Shown: positions 36,052 through 44,704, counted from the stretch's first letter. The stretch: DNA of 64,000 nt from Leptolyngbya sp. BL0902 (GCF_016403105.1 NZ_CP046155.1:1178001-1242000); one strand, 5' to 3'. A program made the numbers and translations. Notes: generated from the sequence alone by a model not told the origin.

Positions 36052-36692
36052 GGATTGTATCTCCCAACTCTCACTGGACAAACAGCAATTTTATTTAAAG
36101 GCATTCAAACCCGATCCGGCGCTTTATCGGGGACGTTCGTCGCGCCTTGGCAAGTCTGATTCTCGTGAAAGTTTACCACGGGGGTTTATCCCCCAAGTGC
36201 CCCTAGCCCGTTCAGGGGGCTTCTTTATGAGGGAATTGTTACAAAAGCACATATTTCGCTATGGATAGGGCCATGGTGCAGGGTTGGGCAAGGGCAGAGT
36301 AAGGCTGGGCCGAATCTGGGCCATGGGATGCGTAAATAAAGGGCTGAAACATCGTTACAAATCATCCCAATTTTGCCCCTGGGGCCTCGATTTCTGGGAT
36401 AAGGAAGGGTTTATTTGTTGCGATCTCCTGACAAAAGGTAACTCCTGATACAAAACGAGCGTACCCCTATCCATAGGATGGGTCAGATGAATCAATGCTG
36501 TGGCAATAGCCCTGCAACGTGGTGCGCTTTGGCTCAGCCATAGGGGTTCCCGTTCTGGGGTGGGTTGAGCATAGCCAGTTGGTTGGCCATTCGGGACATC
36601 TGGCGGTTCTGTAGACCACCAAGCCTCACTGAAGGGCGAATGGCATTGATTTACTACACATTTCCACGCTTGTAGAGGTTAAGGAGTAGTTC
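36052..36692. other. Divergent regulatory region apcF / glnA
   Basis: This is a 641-nt region holding the apcF promoter (leftward) and the NtcA-type glnA promoter (see 36438-36478). The remaining DNA is A/T-richer than the genes. A perfect inverted repeat CCCCTATCCATAGG-like block follows the NtcA box. I see no small gene. Confidence 0.5.
36438..36478 (+). promoter_or_regulatory. NtcA-activated (class II) promoter of glnA
   Basis: The exact NtcA consensus GTA-N8-TAC is present as GTAACTCCTGATAC (36438-36451). It is followed after 21 nt by TAGGAT (36473-36478), fitting the TAN3T -10 element of NtcA-dependent promoters. It lies about 215 nt before the glnA start. NtcA activates glnA under nitrogen limitation in cyanobacteria. 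Confidence 0.85.
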
Positions 36693-38126
36693 ATGGCAAC
36701 CCCAGCAGACATCCTAAAGAAAATTGAGGATGAAGGGATTGAATTAATCGATCTGAAATTCATCGACATGCCAGGGATTTGGCAGCACCTTACCGTGCAC
36801 AAGAGCCAGATTGACGAAAGCAGCTTTAGCGATGGCGTGGCATTCGATGGTTCCAGCATCCGAGGCTGGAAGGCCATTAACGAATCCGACATGATGATGG
36901 TGCCCGATCCTGACACCGCCTGGATCGATCCCTTCATGTCTCACAAAACCCTGAGCATGATCTGTACGATCAAAGAGCCTCGGACGGGGGAACTGTATTC
37001 CCGCTGCCCCCGCGCCATTGCTACCAAGGCCATCGAATACATGAAGTCTACGGGCATCGGCGACACCGCCTTCTTTGGCCCCGAAGCAGAATTCTTCATC
37101 TTCGATGACGTGCGCTTCGACCAAAACGAGCACTCCGCCTACTACTACGTGGACAGCGTAGAAGGCCGTTGGAACACGGGTCGAGAAGAGAAAGACGCCC
37201 TAGGTGTGAGCCGTAACCTCGGCTATAAGCCCCGCTACAAAGAGGGCTACTTCCCCGTCGCTCCCACCGATACCTCCCAGGACATGCGGAGCGAAATGCT
37301 GCTGACCATGGCCGAGCTGGGGGTGCCCATCGAGAAGCACCACCACGAAGTGGCCACGGGCGGTCAGTGCGAGCTAGGTATCCGCTTCGGCAAGCTGGTG
37401 GAAGCCGCCGACTGGCTGATGATCTATAAGTACTGCATCAAGAACGTGGCCAAGAAGTACGGGAAAACCGTTACCTTCATGCCCAAGCCCCTGTTTAACG
37501 ACAACGGCTCCGGGATGCACACCCACCAGTCCATCTGGGGCAACGGCCAACCCCTGTTCGCTGGGGATCGCTATGCTGGCCTGAGCCAGATGGCCCTGTG
37601 GTACATCGGCGGCATCCTCAAGCACGCCCCCGCCCTGCTGGCCCTGACCAACCCCACCACCAACTCCTACAAGCGGCTGGTGCCCGGTTTCGAGGCTCCG
37701 GTGAACCTGGCCTACTCCCAGGGCAACCGCTCCGCTTCCGTGCGGATTCCCCTCTCCGGCGACAACCCCAAGGCCAAGCGCCTAGAGTTCCGCTGCCCCG
37801 ATGCCACCTCTAACCCCTACCTGGCCTTCGCCGCCATGCTCTGCGCAGGTATCGACGGCATCAAGAACCAGATTGATCCCGGCGATCCTCTGGATGTGGA
37901 CATCTACGACCTCAGCCCTGAGGAACTGGCCAAGATTCCGTCCACCCCCGGCTCTCTGCTGGATGCCCTGAAGGCTCTGGAAGCGGATCACGAGTTCCTC
38001 ACCAGCACGGGGGTCTTCACCGAAGACTTCATCAGCAACTGGATCGAGTACAAGCTCGACAACGAAGTCAACCCCATGCGCCTGCGTCCCCACCCCTACG
38101 AACTAGCCCTCTACTACGATTGCTAG
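36693..38126 (+). CDS. glnA: Glutamine synthetase type I
   Basis: The enzyme joins ammonium to glutamate with ATP. The 477-aa protein has the N-terminal beta-grasp ([15 protein letters not shown]), the catalytic glutamates in [12 protein letters not shown], and the GHHEVA-equivalent [14 protein letters not shown]. The ATP loop [12 protein letters not shown] and glutamate-binding NRSASVRIP are also present. The C-terminal [18 protein letters not shown] is typical of GSI. Length matches the family. AAGGAG lies ahead of the ATG. Upstream is an NtcA-type promoter. Cyanobacterial GSI is controlled by small inactivating factors, but none is encoded here. Confidence 0.97.
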   Translation: MATPADILKKIEDEGIELIDLKFIDMPGIWQHLTVHKSQIDESSFSDGVAFDGSSIRGWKAINESDMMMVPDPDTAWIDPFMSHKTLSMICTIKEPRTGELYSRCPRAIATKAIEYMKSTGIGDTAFFGPEAEFFIFDDVRFDQNEHSAYYYVDSVEGRWNTGREEKDALGVSRNLGYKPRYKEGYFPVAPTDTSQDMRSEMLLTMAELGVPIEKHHHEVATGGQCELGIRFGKLVEAADWLMIYKYCIKNVAKKYGKTVTFMPKPLFNDNGSGMHTHQSIWGNGQPLFAGDRYAGLSQMALWYIGGILKHAPALLALTNPTTNSYKRLVPGFEAPVNLAYSQGNRSASVRIPLSGDNPKAKRLEFRCPDATSNPYLAFAAMLCAGIDGIKNQIDPGDPLDVDIYDLSPEELAKIPSTPGSLLDALKALEADHEFLTSTGVFTEDFISNWIEYKLDNEVNPMRLRPHPYELALYYDC

Positions 38127-38136
38127 AGTTCCAGTC

Positions 38137-38244
38137 GGCCCTCACCCCCAGCCCCTCTCCCAAGTTGGGAGAGGGGGGGCGGAAAGTTCTTCAAGGTGCT
38201 TCACAGTCCCTCTCCCATGGGGAGAAGGATTTAGGGTGAGGGCC
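38137..38244. repeat. MITE-like palindromic repeat, copy 1
   Basis: A 108-bp element with perfect 11-bp terminal inverted repeats (GGCCCTCACCC ... GGGTGAGGGCC) and two internal palindromes of CTCTCCCA/TGGGAGAG type. A second copy with the same plan lies at 51182-51279. The RNA could fold into a multi-branch hairpin. It lies 10 nt after glnA. No coding capacity. Confidence 0.85.
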
Positions 38245-38251
38245 AAGTCAT

Positions 38252-38291
38252 CAACAGCGGACTGTGTTCTACGGAATGCAGTCCGTTGTTG
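38252..38291. terminator. Long hairpin downstream of glnA
   Basis: A 13-bp stem with one mismatch pairs CAACAGCGGACTG with CAGTCCGTTGTTG around a 14-nt loop. No T-tract. It may end or protect the glnA transcript. Confidence 0.45.
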
Positions 38292-38425
38292 CATTCTGAC
38301 GATTCCCGTCCCACGTCCTCCAATCCCTAACCCCTAATCCCTCACCTCCCCTAGCCGAAAATCCCCACATAGACTACTATTCCATCCAGTTTGTTCGTTA
38401 GACGCCGCCCCAGGAGGACACCCCA

Positions 38426-39079
38426 TTGGCCAAGGCCAAATCCCCAAAACGTACGATTATTCTGGTCGTTTTGAACGGCAAAGGCGGTGTCGGCAAAACG
38501 ACCACAGCGGTGAATTTAGCCGCCATTTACGCCGAAACCCAGTCGGTACTGCTGGTGGATGCCGATCCCCAGGGGTCTGCCCTGTGGTGGACGGGCCGCA
38601 GCCCCACGGCGCTGAATTTTGAGGTTATTCAAGCCAACGATCCCGCTCACCTCAGCGACCTGCCCAACCTGGGACGACACGACCTGGTGATTGTGGATAC
38701 GCCCCCCGCCCTCAACTCAGCGGCCCTAGCGGCTGTGATCCCGGTGGCGAACTACGTGCTGCTGCCCACGCCCCCCGCCCCGATGGACTTAGCTGCCCTA
38801 ATTACTACAGTCAGTGAAGCGGTAGCCCCTAGGGGGGTAGCCCATCGAGTATTGTTGACAAAAGTAGACTCCCGCAGTTTGGCCGAAGCCCTTGAGGCTC
38901 AAAACACGCTGCTGGAACTGAATATCCCAGCCTGCAATGCCTTTATTCGGACGTACAAGGCCCACGAACGCGCCGCCCTAGAAGGCATACCCGTGGTGCA
39001 GTGGCGGGGCAAAAATGCCCAAGAAGCCCGTTCTGACTACCACCGAGTGGCCGAAGAAATACAGCGAGACTGGAAGTAA
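38426..39079 (+). CDS. ParA-type ATPase, candidate carboxysome positioner McdA
   Basis: This 217-aa ParA/MinD-family ATPase has the deviant Walker A KGGVGKTTT near residue 19 with the signature Lys, switch I DADPQGSALWW and Walker B LVIVDTPP. It starts at a TTG (38426) with AGGAGG 8 nt upstream. A coiled-coil, disordered partner gene follows 16 nt later, and there is no ParB. In cyanobacteria such a pair may be McdAB, where McdA on the nucleoid and McdB on carboxysomes space the organelles. The classical Walker A and short length would fit the type 2 McdA. This is inference; it could be another ParA cargo positioner. Confidence 0.6.
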   Translation: MAKAKSPKRTIILVVLNGKGGVGKTTTAVNLAAIYAETQSVLLVDADPQGSALWWTGRSPTALNFEVIQANDPAHLSDLPNLGRHDLVIVDTPPALNSAALAAVIPVANYVLLPTPPAPMDLAALITTVSEAVAPRGVAHRVLLTKVDSRSLAEALEAQNTLLELNIPACNAFIRTYKAHERAALEGIPVVQWRGKNAQEARSDYHRVAEEIQRDWK

Positions 39080-39095
39080 CCCTCTGGAAAAGACT

Positions 39096-39896
39096 ATGAC
39101 CAAGAAAAGCCTCTCCGACCTACTAAAAGAAGAAGCCAGCAAGGCCGACACGCCGGGGGAGGCTCCTGCGCCTGGAAATCCGTCGGACGAGGCCCCTCCT
39201 CTGCCCTCTGGGGATGAAACCGCCCGTCAGCCCATTCAGAGCCGCCGCAAAACGGCCAGTAGTCGCGCTAAGACGCCCCAAGCCCCCGCTGCTAAGAGTG
39301 CCTCTGCCAAAAGCACATCGGTTAAAACTGGCGGACGCACTGCGGCTAAGTCTCAAACCACCGTCCAGCCAAGCGATTTATCTGGGGATCAGCCCAGTGC
39401 GGCTAGCCCAGCAGCTACCCCGGCGGCGGCAAAAGTTGCTGCGCCCCCCAGTGTTCCAGCCTCCAGCGGCCCTTCTACCGCAGACTTAGAAGCCACCCTA
39501 GCCACCGTTCAGCAGGAAAAGGCTAACCTCGAAACCATCGTGCAAGGGCTTCAGCAGGATCTCGCTGCCCAGCAGAGCCGCCTGTTTGAACTCACCGATA
39601 GCCTCGACCAGGCCCAGGCCGATCTCAAGGCTAAAACCACCTCCCTTCAGCAATCTGAGGCAGCCCTCGCGGAAGCCAAGGCCACGATTTTGAAGCTGTC
39701 TGCCCCCGCCCCTGCCCCTGTCGCCGCCCCCAAAAGCCCTGCCCCGCCCCGCCGCTCCGGTGGAGACATTGTGCCCCGCCAACCCAGCTCAGGGCCAGCC
39801 CAACCCGGCTATGTACGCGGCGTCCCCTCCTATACGCCTCAGTCGGATCAACCCAATCCCATGCTCTCCGATGCCGATATTGGCTGGGTAGACTAG
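39096..39896 (+). CDS. Disordered coiled-coil protein, candidate McdB
   Basis: Started at the Met of MTKKSLSDLLKEE, the protein has 266 aa. It has a short amphipathic N-terminus, then ~110 residues rich in Ala, Pro, Ser and Lys (disordered). A Gln-rich coiled coil follows (about 145-225; QQEKANLETIVQGLQQDL and similar), then a Pro-rich C-terminus ending DADIGWVD. The only Trp is the third residue from the end. A single invariant C-terminal Trp, central coiled coil and disordered N-terminal arm are described features of McdB. Its place directly behind the ParA gene supports a partner role. No enzymatic motif is present. Confidence 0.55.
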   Translation: MTKKSLSDLLKEEASKADTPGEAPAPGNPSDEAPPLPSGDETARQPIQSRRKTASSRAKTPQAPAAKSASAKSTSVKTGGRTAAKSQTTVQPSDLSGDQPSAASPAATPAAAKVAAPPSVPASSGPSTADLEATLATVQQEKANLETIVQGLQQDLAAQQSRLFELTDSLDQAQADLKAKTTSLQQSEAALAEAKATILKLSAPAPAPVAAPKSPAPPRRSGGDIVPRQPSSGPAQPGYVRGVPSYTPQSDQPNPMLSDADIGWVD

Positions 39897-39963
39897 CTTG
39901 GGTCGTTCACCAGGGCAAATCATCAGAAAGATGGCAGGATGCCTGCGGCGAGGGCCGCAATAG

Positions 39964-40006
39964 AATACCCGCCTTCCTCCGACAGACATTGGATGAGGCG
40001 GGTATT
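39964..40006. terminator. Hairpin between converging mcdB-like and DUF2811 genes
   Basis: A perfect 10-bp stem (AATACCCGCC with GGCGGGTATT) closes a 23-nt loop, 67 nt after the coiled-coil gene. TTT follows on the plus side. Probably a terminator for the rightward pair. Confidence 0.55.
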
Positions 40007-40120
40007 TGGCTATTGCTGTCTAGGCTAGGCGGCTAGCGGATAGCTGGGCGGTGTGATCCTGTCCCAATGATCTCTAGCTTGGCGATGCTGCGGGATGGAG
40101 GCACCGCTGAGATTAGGCGA

Positions 40121-40360
40121 CTAGTTTTGATCAAATAGGGAGTCAAGGTAAATTCGATTTACCTCGCGGCCACAGTGGCCGTTTTGCATCAAAAACAGGG
40201 ATAGAGCGGCGCAGAACACCCGGTGCTGGCTCCAGTTGGCATGGCTAGCCAGGTAAGTCTGGAGGGCTTCATGGAGTTCTTCGGGGATTTCGGCTAATAG
40301 GCTAACGCGGGTCTGAGTCGTGGAGTTGGGGATCACTCGGAGTTCCTCCTCGGAAAACAT
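40121..40360 (-). CDS. DUF2811 domain protein
   Basis: I start this at the Met of MFSEEELRVIPNS (40360), giving 79 aa; the longer frame to 40468 adds a Cys/His-rich stretch without family character. The core VSLLAEIPEELHEALQTYL, then HRVFCAALSLFLMQNG, then RIYLDSLF is the DUF2811 pattern, a small cyanobacterial family of unknown function, possibly DNA-binding by analogy with short helical proteins. Confidence 0.75.
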   Translation of the reverse strand: MFSEEELRVIPNSTTQTRVSLLAEIPEELHEALQTYLASHANWSQHRVFCAALSLFLMQNGHCGREVNRIYLDSLFDQN

Positions 40361-41118
40361 TGATGAACTGTGGCGAACGGGGCAGGAAACCGTGGCTGGG
40401 CAATCAAGCGCAGCCCCTTTGCACCCATGCCGATACCCTAAATCGGCATGATCGTGGTCTTTAGGCATAGCAAAGCTGCGCTACACAGACGTTTAGACCT
40501 TCCTTACAACCTCAGCCGATGAAGAGCACCGCCTGAGGATGGCCGCTACGTTGGAGCGCATCGTATTTCCAGTCGCATCATTCTGCCCAACTCCCCCGAG
40601 ACTGTCAATCTTGCCTAGAAGCCAAACTTGCGCTAATCCCTGTTCCCGGCAACGAAGCAATCAGGGTTTGATGGATCGCCCCTGGGGCCATGCCACTGCC
40701 TTAGGCAAAATAATCCTCCCGTAGGAGATGACCTTAAGTTTTCCACAGGTTATCCTCAAAGCCTGAGAACCCGTTTTTTCCTGTGGAGAACTCCAGCACT
40801 TCTGTGGAAAACCTGGGGAAAGATCTGGGGAAACTCAGCTAAAATAAAAACTTTTGTAACATTTCAGGGTTTAGGGGATTGACAATCGAGGGGGATTGCT
40901 GGGCTAGGTTGATGCTTTTTTACCCTTCACTGGATCTACCGATCTCTTCATGGAATAGAGGGGTGAGTCTTACCATCGCGCCCCCGCCCAACCCTCTGGA
41001 GAGCAGCCCAACCCTAGGGCTCCAGAATGCGCTGGGGTTAGGGCTCCTTGAGCATTGGAGCCCCCTAGGCTGATGTGTGGGCTTTGGGGATTGGGGATAG
41101 CCAGCCACCATTGTCGGC
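40361..41118. other. Long gene-free region with DnaA-box cluster
   Basis: 758 nt with no convincing gene between two leftward genes. It contains the DnaA-box cluster at 40739-40811, an A/T-rich stretch at 40839-40865 just after it, and TGGGGAAA repeats at 40814-40833. It is the longest unexplained non-coding stretch of the window and is a candidate replication-origin or DnaA-regulated locus. Confidence 0.5.
40739..40811. other. Cluster of DnaA-box sequences
   Basis: Two exact cyanobacterial-type boxes TTTTCCACA are present, at 40739-40747 on the plus strand and 40803-40811 on the minus strand. One TTCTCCACA lies at 40782-40790 (minus strand) and a near-match TTATCCTCA at 40750-40758. That makes four box-like 9-mers within 73 bp, followed by A/T-rich DNA. 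Confidence 0.6.
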
Positions 41119-41649
41119 CTACCCAGCGTCGTCATCCATGGGCTGGCGATGCTGGCGTGCAGGCCCTAGACCCCAGGTTGTGATGGCCAACAGCAGCCCT
41201 AGTGCTAAGGTTTGGAGGGTTTCTGAGAAGGGGCGAGGGGTCTGCCAATCGAAGGCCTCCTGACCTTGACCCGACAGAAAGCTGCGGAGCCCCTGGACAA
41301 CCGCATCGGGGGTGAGGGGCGTCTGCCATTCCGACAGCGTGAGGTGTTGCTGGGCTCCCACTAAGGTTAATCGGTGGCAAAAGCGCACACCGCCTTGGGG
41401 AATGTTGTCGCAAAGGCGGGACGCCAGGGTAAAGTCTGTCCAGTCTAAGGTTGTGTGCTGTGCAGGAAGCCAGCCCAGTCTACGGCCTCGCTCCAGTTGG
41501 CAATGGGCCACGGCGGGCGCGCCCGCTGAGGGGGCTGGGCAGTGGAGGCGCAGAGCCTTGCCGGGACTAGCTCCGTAGAGGCAGAACAGGAGGACACAAA
41601 CAACGACCACCCCAGCAAGGCGCGGCACGACACGGGGTGGGGCGATCAT
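41119..41649 (-). CDS. Hypothetical protein with two membrane segments
   Basis: This 176-aa protein is not recognised. An N-terminal hydrophobic segment (LAGVVVVCVLLFCLYG) and a second one near the C-terminus (TLALGLLLAITTWGLG) bracket a ~110-residue domain. That domain carries four Cys (HCPAP, AHCQLE, RLCDNI, RFCHRL) that could form disulfides if extracytoplasmic. It is predicted to be in the plasma or thylakoid membrane. The PRC-barrel gene lies upstream in the same direction, 55 nt away. Confidence 0.55.
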   Translation of the reverse strand: MIAPPRVVPRLAGVVVVCVLLFCLYGASPGKALRLHCPAPSAGAPAVAHCQLERGRRLGWLPAQHTTLDWTDFTLASRLCDNIPQGGVRFCHRLTLVGAQQHLTLSEWQTPLTPDAVVQGLRSFLSGQGQEAFDWQTPRPFSETLQTLALGLLLAITTWGLGPARQHRQPMDDDAG

Positions 41650-41704
41650 CCTGGCTTAGGCTCCAACAAGACTCAGTTTCCAGCTAGAGGGCAGACGCGA
41701 GGAT

Positions 41705-42652
41705 CTAGTAGTCCAGTTCTTCCTCGTATTCGGTGACTTTTTTCTTCTGGGGAATATTGATGGGAGTTGGCGTGTAGGGTTCAGCGTCGGCTTCCTCCGT
41801 CCAGGTTTCCTCCGCCACCTCTTGGTAGCTGGCATCGCTCACGTCGTAGGAGGATGGCACGGGGGGAGTGTCATCCCAGTTAGCATCTAGACTAGCGGCT
41901 CGGTAGGCTTCGGCAGCTTGGGCGCGGGCCACGGGCTCCTCCACCAGTTCTGGTTGTCCCCAGTCGTCATCACTCCATCGCTCCTCAGCGGCGGGGGTGC
42001 GGGTTTTGGTCAACTCTGTGGGTGCTTGAACTCCAGAGGGCAACTGGTTGGCGGTTGAAACGGGCATGATGTACTCGCTGTCGCTGGTGCGTTCCCAGGG
42101 GGCGCTGCCGATGCCTAAGCGTTCTAGGAGCCCAACGCTGAGCTGTACCATTTTTTCCTCGGCCCCTTCAAAGACAATCAGCCGATCGGGGCCGCTGCTG
42201 ACGACTTCATCAATGGAAAGCTCGTAGGTGCTGATCACTTGGTCTGGAATTTGAGGTAGGCCAAAGGACGCCACCACAATGGTTTCGAGGCGACCGTTGG
42301 TGACGTCAAACTTAAAGCCTCGCACCCGCCCTAGGGGTTCCCCCGTTTCGGTGATGACTTCGCAGTTGACCAAGGTGCTGTAGGGGCCGATGTTAACCTC
42401 ATCGTCTAAAACGGTGTCGTCGTCTACCAAAATGACGTCCCCAATTTGGCGAATACTGCTGAGGGGCATAATTTGCAGCGGGGCAGACACCAGGCTCGAC
42501 ATGATATTGTCTCGGAGCCCCACCGCCACCACTTCGCGCTGATCGACATCGACCCAAACTTGACTGACAATGCCAAGGCGCTGGCCAGAGTTACGTGTGA
42601 TGACCTGGGTTCCCAGGAAGTCAGAGCGGAGGCGATATTTGTCTAAGGTCAT
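41705..42652 (-). CDS. PRC-barrel domain protein
   Basis: The 315-aa protein has two PRC-barrel-like units: about residues 5-80 (RSDFLGTQVITRNSGQRLGIV, then VVAVGLRDNIMS) and about 90-165 (STLVNCEVITETGEPLGRVRGF). A long acidic, Pro-rich, probably disordered C-terminal half follows, ending KKKVTEYEEELDY. The PRC barrel is shared with RimM and photosynthetic reaction-centre H subunits. Cyanobacterial tandem-PRC proteins of this type have been linked to photosystem assembly or stress, but no role is certain. Confidence 0.85.
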   Translation of the reverse strand: MTLDKYRLRSDFLGTQVITRNSGQRLGIVSQVWVDVDQREVVAVGLRDNIMSSLVSAPLQIMPLSSIRQIGDVILVDDDTVLDDEVNIGPYSTLVNCEVITETGEPLGRVRGFKFDVTNGRLETIVVASFGLPQIPDQVISTYELSIDEVVSSGPDRLIVFEGAEEKMVQLSVGLLERLGIGSAPWERTSDSEYIMPVSTANQLPSGVQAPTELTKTRTPAAEERWSDDDWGQPELVEEPVARAQAAEAYRAASLDANWDDTPPVPSSYDVSDASYQEVAEETWTEEADAEPYTPTPINIPQKKKVTEYEEELDY

Positions 42653-43004
42653 GTCAGGTTTATCTCGTTTGCCGAGAGGCTAGATCGCTAGGGAAACATT
42701 GAGCCATTCTCAGACCAAGGCTGATGGATGGCGGAGCGGGGTGTTACGGTGCTGGGTCTAAGCACGGGCTAATCCGCCCCTGGCTTGAATGACTATCTTA
42801 AACAGAATCGCACTATTTTACAGGACGGAAGACCGAACCGCTAGCAACCGCAATCTGGCGGATCCACAAATAGACTATGGCCCTAGCTGCACCTCCTAGC
42901 CGGGTCACTTTCGGCGGCGGCTCTGGTTGTATTCCCGGTAGGAGTTAGCTAATGTATCAGAATGATGGAGACATCACTGTCCTCTTCCTGCGCTGAGCGT
43001 TTAG
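42653..43004. other. Divergent intergenic region PRC-barrel / 43005 gene
   Basis: 352 nt between divergent genes. It presumably holds both promoters. No RNA gene, repeat or clear promoter boxes identified. Confidence 0.4.
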
Positions 43005-43421
43005 GTGATTGTGCGTACCTATAAGAGCCAGAAGATCGACCCCCAGTCCGACTACCCTTGCCCCTGTCGCCGCAGTGGTCGCCTACAGCCCATCATCCTC
43101 ACCGAGGCCTTTGGGTGTGATCGCTGCCAGCAAATTTTTGTGGTGCAGGACGATGGCTATGTCATGGAGCAGCTTTCCACCCACTACCCCTACAAACGAG
43201 CTTGGCGCTGGACTGGCCAACAGTGGCGGCTAGACCGATCTGCCCTCAACCTGAGCTACCCTTCGCTCTTGGTGATGACCTCCTTTGTGTTGATGGCCTT
43301 TTTTCTCATTTTGGCCACCCTTCAGTCTCCCCAGGGAACGAGAGCCCTGACCCATCTGCTGATGACCATGGGAGTATTAGCTCCCTTGGGTTTTGTGTTC
43401 TGGCTAGCCTCTCGCCGTTAG
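43005..43421 (+). CDS. Membrane protein with N-terminal zinc-ribbon-like motif
   Basis: This 138-aa protein starts at a GTG (43005). The N-terminal half has CPCRRSG and CDRCQQIF, a Cys-x-Cys / Cys-x-x-Cys pattern that could bind zinc. Two C-terminal membrane segments follow (SLLVMTSFVLMAFFLILA and MTMGVLAPLGFVFWLA). It is unnamed but looks like a conserved cyanobacterial protein. It ends 17 nt before the ProA-like gene, so the two are probably cotranscribed. Confidence 0.65.
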   Translation: MIVRTYKSQKIDPQSDYPCPCRRSGRLQPIILTEAFGCDRCQQIFVVQDDGYVMEQLSTHYPYKRAWRWTGQQWRLDRSALNLSYPSLLVMTSFVLMAFFLILATLQSPQGTRALTHLLMTMGVLAPLGFVFWLASRR

Positions 43422-43438
43422 CCCTCAACGAGAAAACG

Positions 43439-44704
43439 ATGGTGACTCCCGGATCCCAAGAGGAACTTAGTGCAGCGGTCGGTGAGGTAGCCCAGGCGGG
43501 GTGCAACCTTTGGCTAGGGGGCGTAGAGGCCCAAAGCCAGATTCTAGAGGCCATGGCCGATCAGCTGGAGGCCGCACAGAATGACATCCTGGAGGCAAAC
43601 ACCCTCGATTTAGAAGCAAGTCTAGAAATGGCCGTCCCCGATCTGGTGCTGGACTGGCTGAAATTGACCCCCGAACGCCTCCACATTGCCAGTAAAATTC
43701 TCAGGCGACTCGCCTTTCTGGGCGATCCCCGTTGGCTGAATGCCTTGCCCGCCAGCCGCTGGGCCAAGGATGCCGCAGGCTATAGCCAGGTGGTGCCCGT
43801 GGGGGTGGTGGCCTTTGTGTATGAAGCCTTTCCAGAACTGGCCGCGATCATGGCTGGCTTCTGTGTCCGCACTGGAAACGGCCTCATTTTGAAGGGGGGC
43901 AACGAAGCTAGCCAAACCAATCAGGCCATTGTCCAAGCTCTGCACCATGGCCTGGTTCAGGTCAATCGGCCAACAACAGCCCTGCTGTTCCTCTCCGATG
44001 ATTCTGGGGATGCGGCCCGATCCTGGCTGGTTCAAGATCCTGGCGTGAATCTCGTGATTCCCTACGGACGCCCGAGCTTGGTTAAACAGGTCATTCGCCA
44101 AGCGGCTGTTCCCGTCTTGCCCACCGCCATGGGCAACTGCTATCTGTACTGGTCAGCCTCCGGCAAAGCAGCCACCGTCGCTTCTATCGTGATCGACAGC
44201 CATCGGGGAGAACCAGATGCGGTGAATGCGGTGGAAAAAGTGCTCATCCATGAAGCCTGTACTACGGCGGCGGTGGCCCAGCTCTGTCGCCTGCTGTGGG
44301 ATAGCGGGTTTAAGGTCTTGGGTGACGATGCCCTACACCAAGACCTGCCGGACTTGCCCCTTGCCGCGGTCAATGACTGGCACCAACCCCTGTTGGCCAA
44401 GCGAGTTTTGTTAAAGCGAGTGGACAATCTAGCCCAGGCCGCCGCCTGGATTAACCGCCACAGCAGTGGCCATGCCAACGTTCTCGTCAGCGACACCTAC
44501 TCTGAGACGGTGCAGTTTCCCCGTTTGGTGAATAGTGCGGTGGTCTATGTCAATGCCTCCCCCCGTTTTGTCCGCAACCCTTCCCAAGCGGCGGCCATTG
44601 CCCTAGGCATGACTACTCAGCAGGGGCGCTGTCAGGGATTTGTGGGGCTCAATGCCCTGCTGACCGTCCGCCACATTTTGCAAGGTCTGAGTGAGGATCG
44701 GTAG
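43439..44704 (+). CDS. Gamma-glutamyl phosphate reductase-like protein lacking catalytic Cys
   Basis: Started at the ATG at 43439, it has 421 aa; upstream extension in frame only overlaps the previous gene. It aligns to ProA throughout: PVGVVAFVYEAFPELAAIMAGFC, GNGLILKGGNEA, VIPYGRPSLVKQV, VLPTAMGNCYLY, and the C-terminal NASPRFVRNPSQAAAIALGM. In ProA the thiol nucleophile lies in a CNAxExLLVH motif; here it reads VNAVEKVLIHEA (codon GTG), so the Cys is replaced by Val. It is therefore unlikely to reduce gamma-glutamyl phosphate by the normal thiohemiacetal route. Some cyanobacteria carry two ProA-like genes, so a true proA may lie elsewhere. Confidence 0.8.
   Translation: MVTPGSQEELSAAVGEVAQAGCNLWLGGVEAQSQILEAMADQLEAAQNDILEANTLDLEASLEMAVPDLVLDWLKLTPERLHIASKILRRLAFLGDPRWLNALPASRWAKDAAGYSQVVPVGVVAFVYEAFPELAAIMAGFCVRTGNGLILKGGNEASQTNQAIVQALHHGLVQVNRPTTALLFLSDDSGDAARSWLVQDPGVNLVIPYGRPSLVKQVIRQAAVPVLPTAMGNCYLYWSASGKAATVASIVIDSHRGEPDAVNAVEKVLIHEACTTAAVAQLCRLLWDSGFKVLGDDALHQDLPDLPLAAVNDWHQPLLAKRVLLKRVDNLAQAAAWINRHSSGHANVLVSDTYSETVQFPRLVNSAVVYVNASPRFVRNPSQAAAIALGMTTQQGRCQGFVGLNALLTVRHILQGLSEDR

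Noticed and set aside
43202-44704. 500-aa frame as an extended ProA
   Set aside because: The first 79 codons overlap the preceding gene in another frame; family homology begins at the ATG at 43439.
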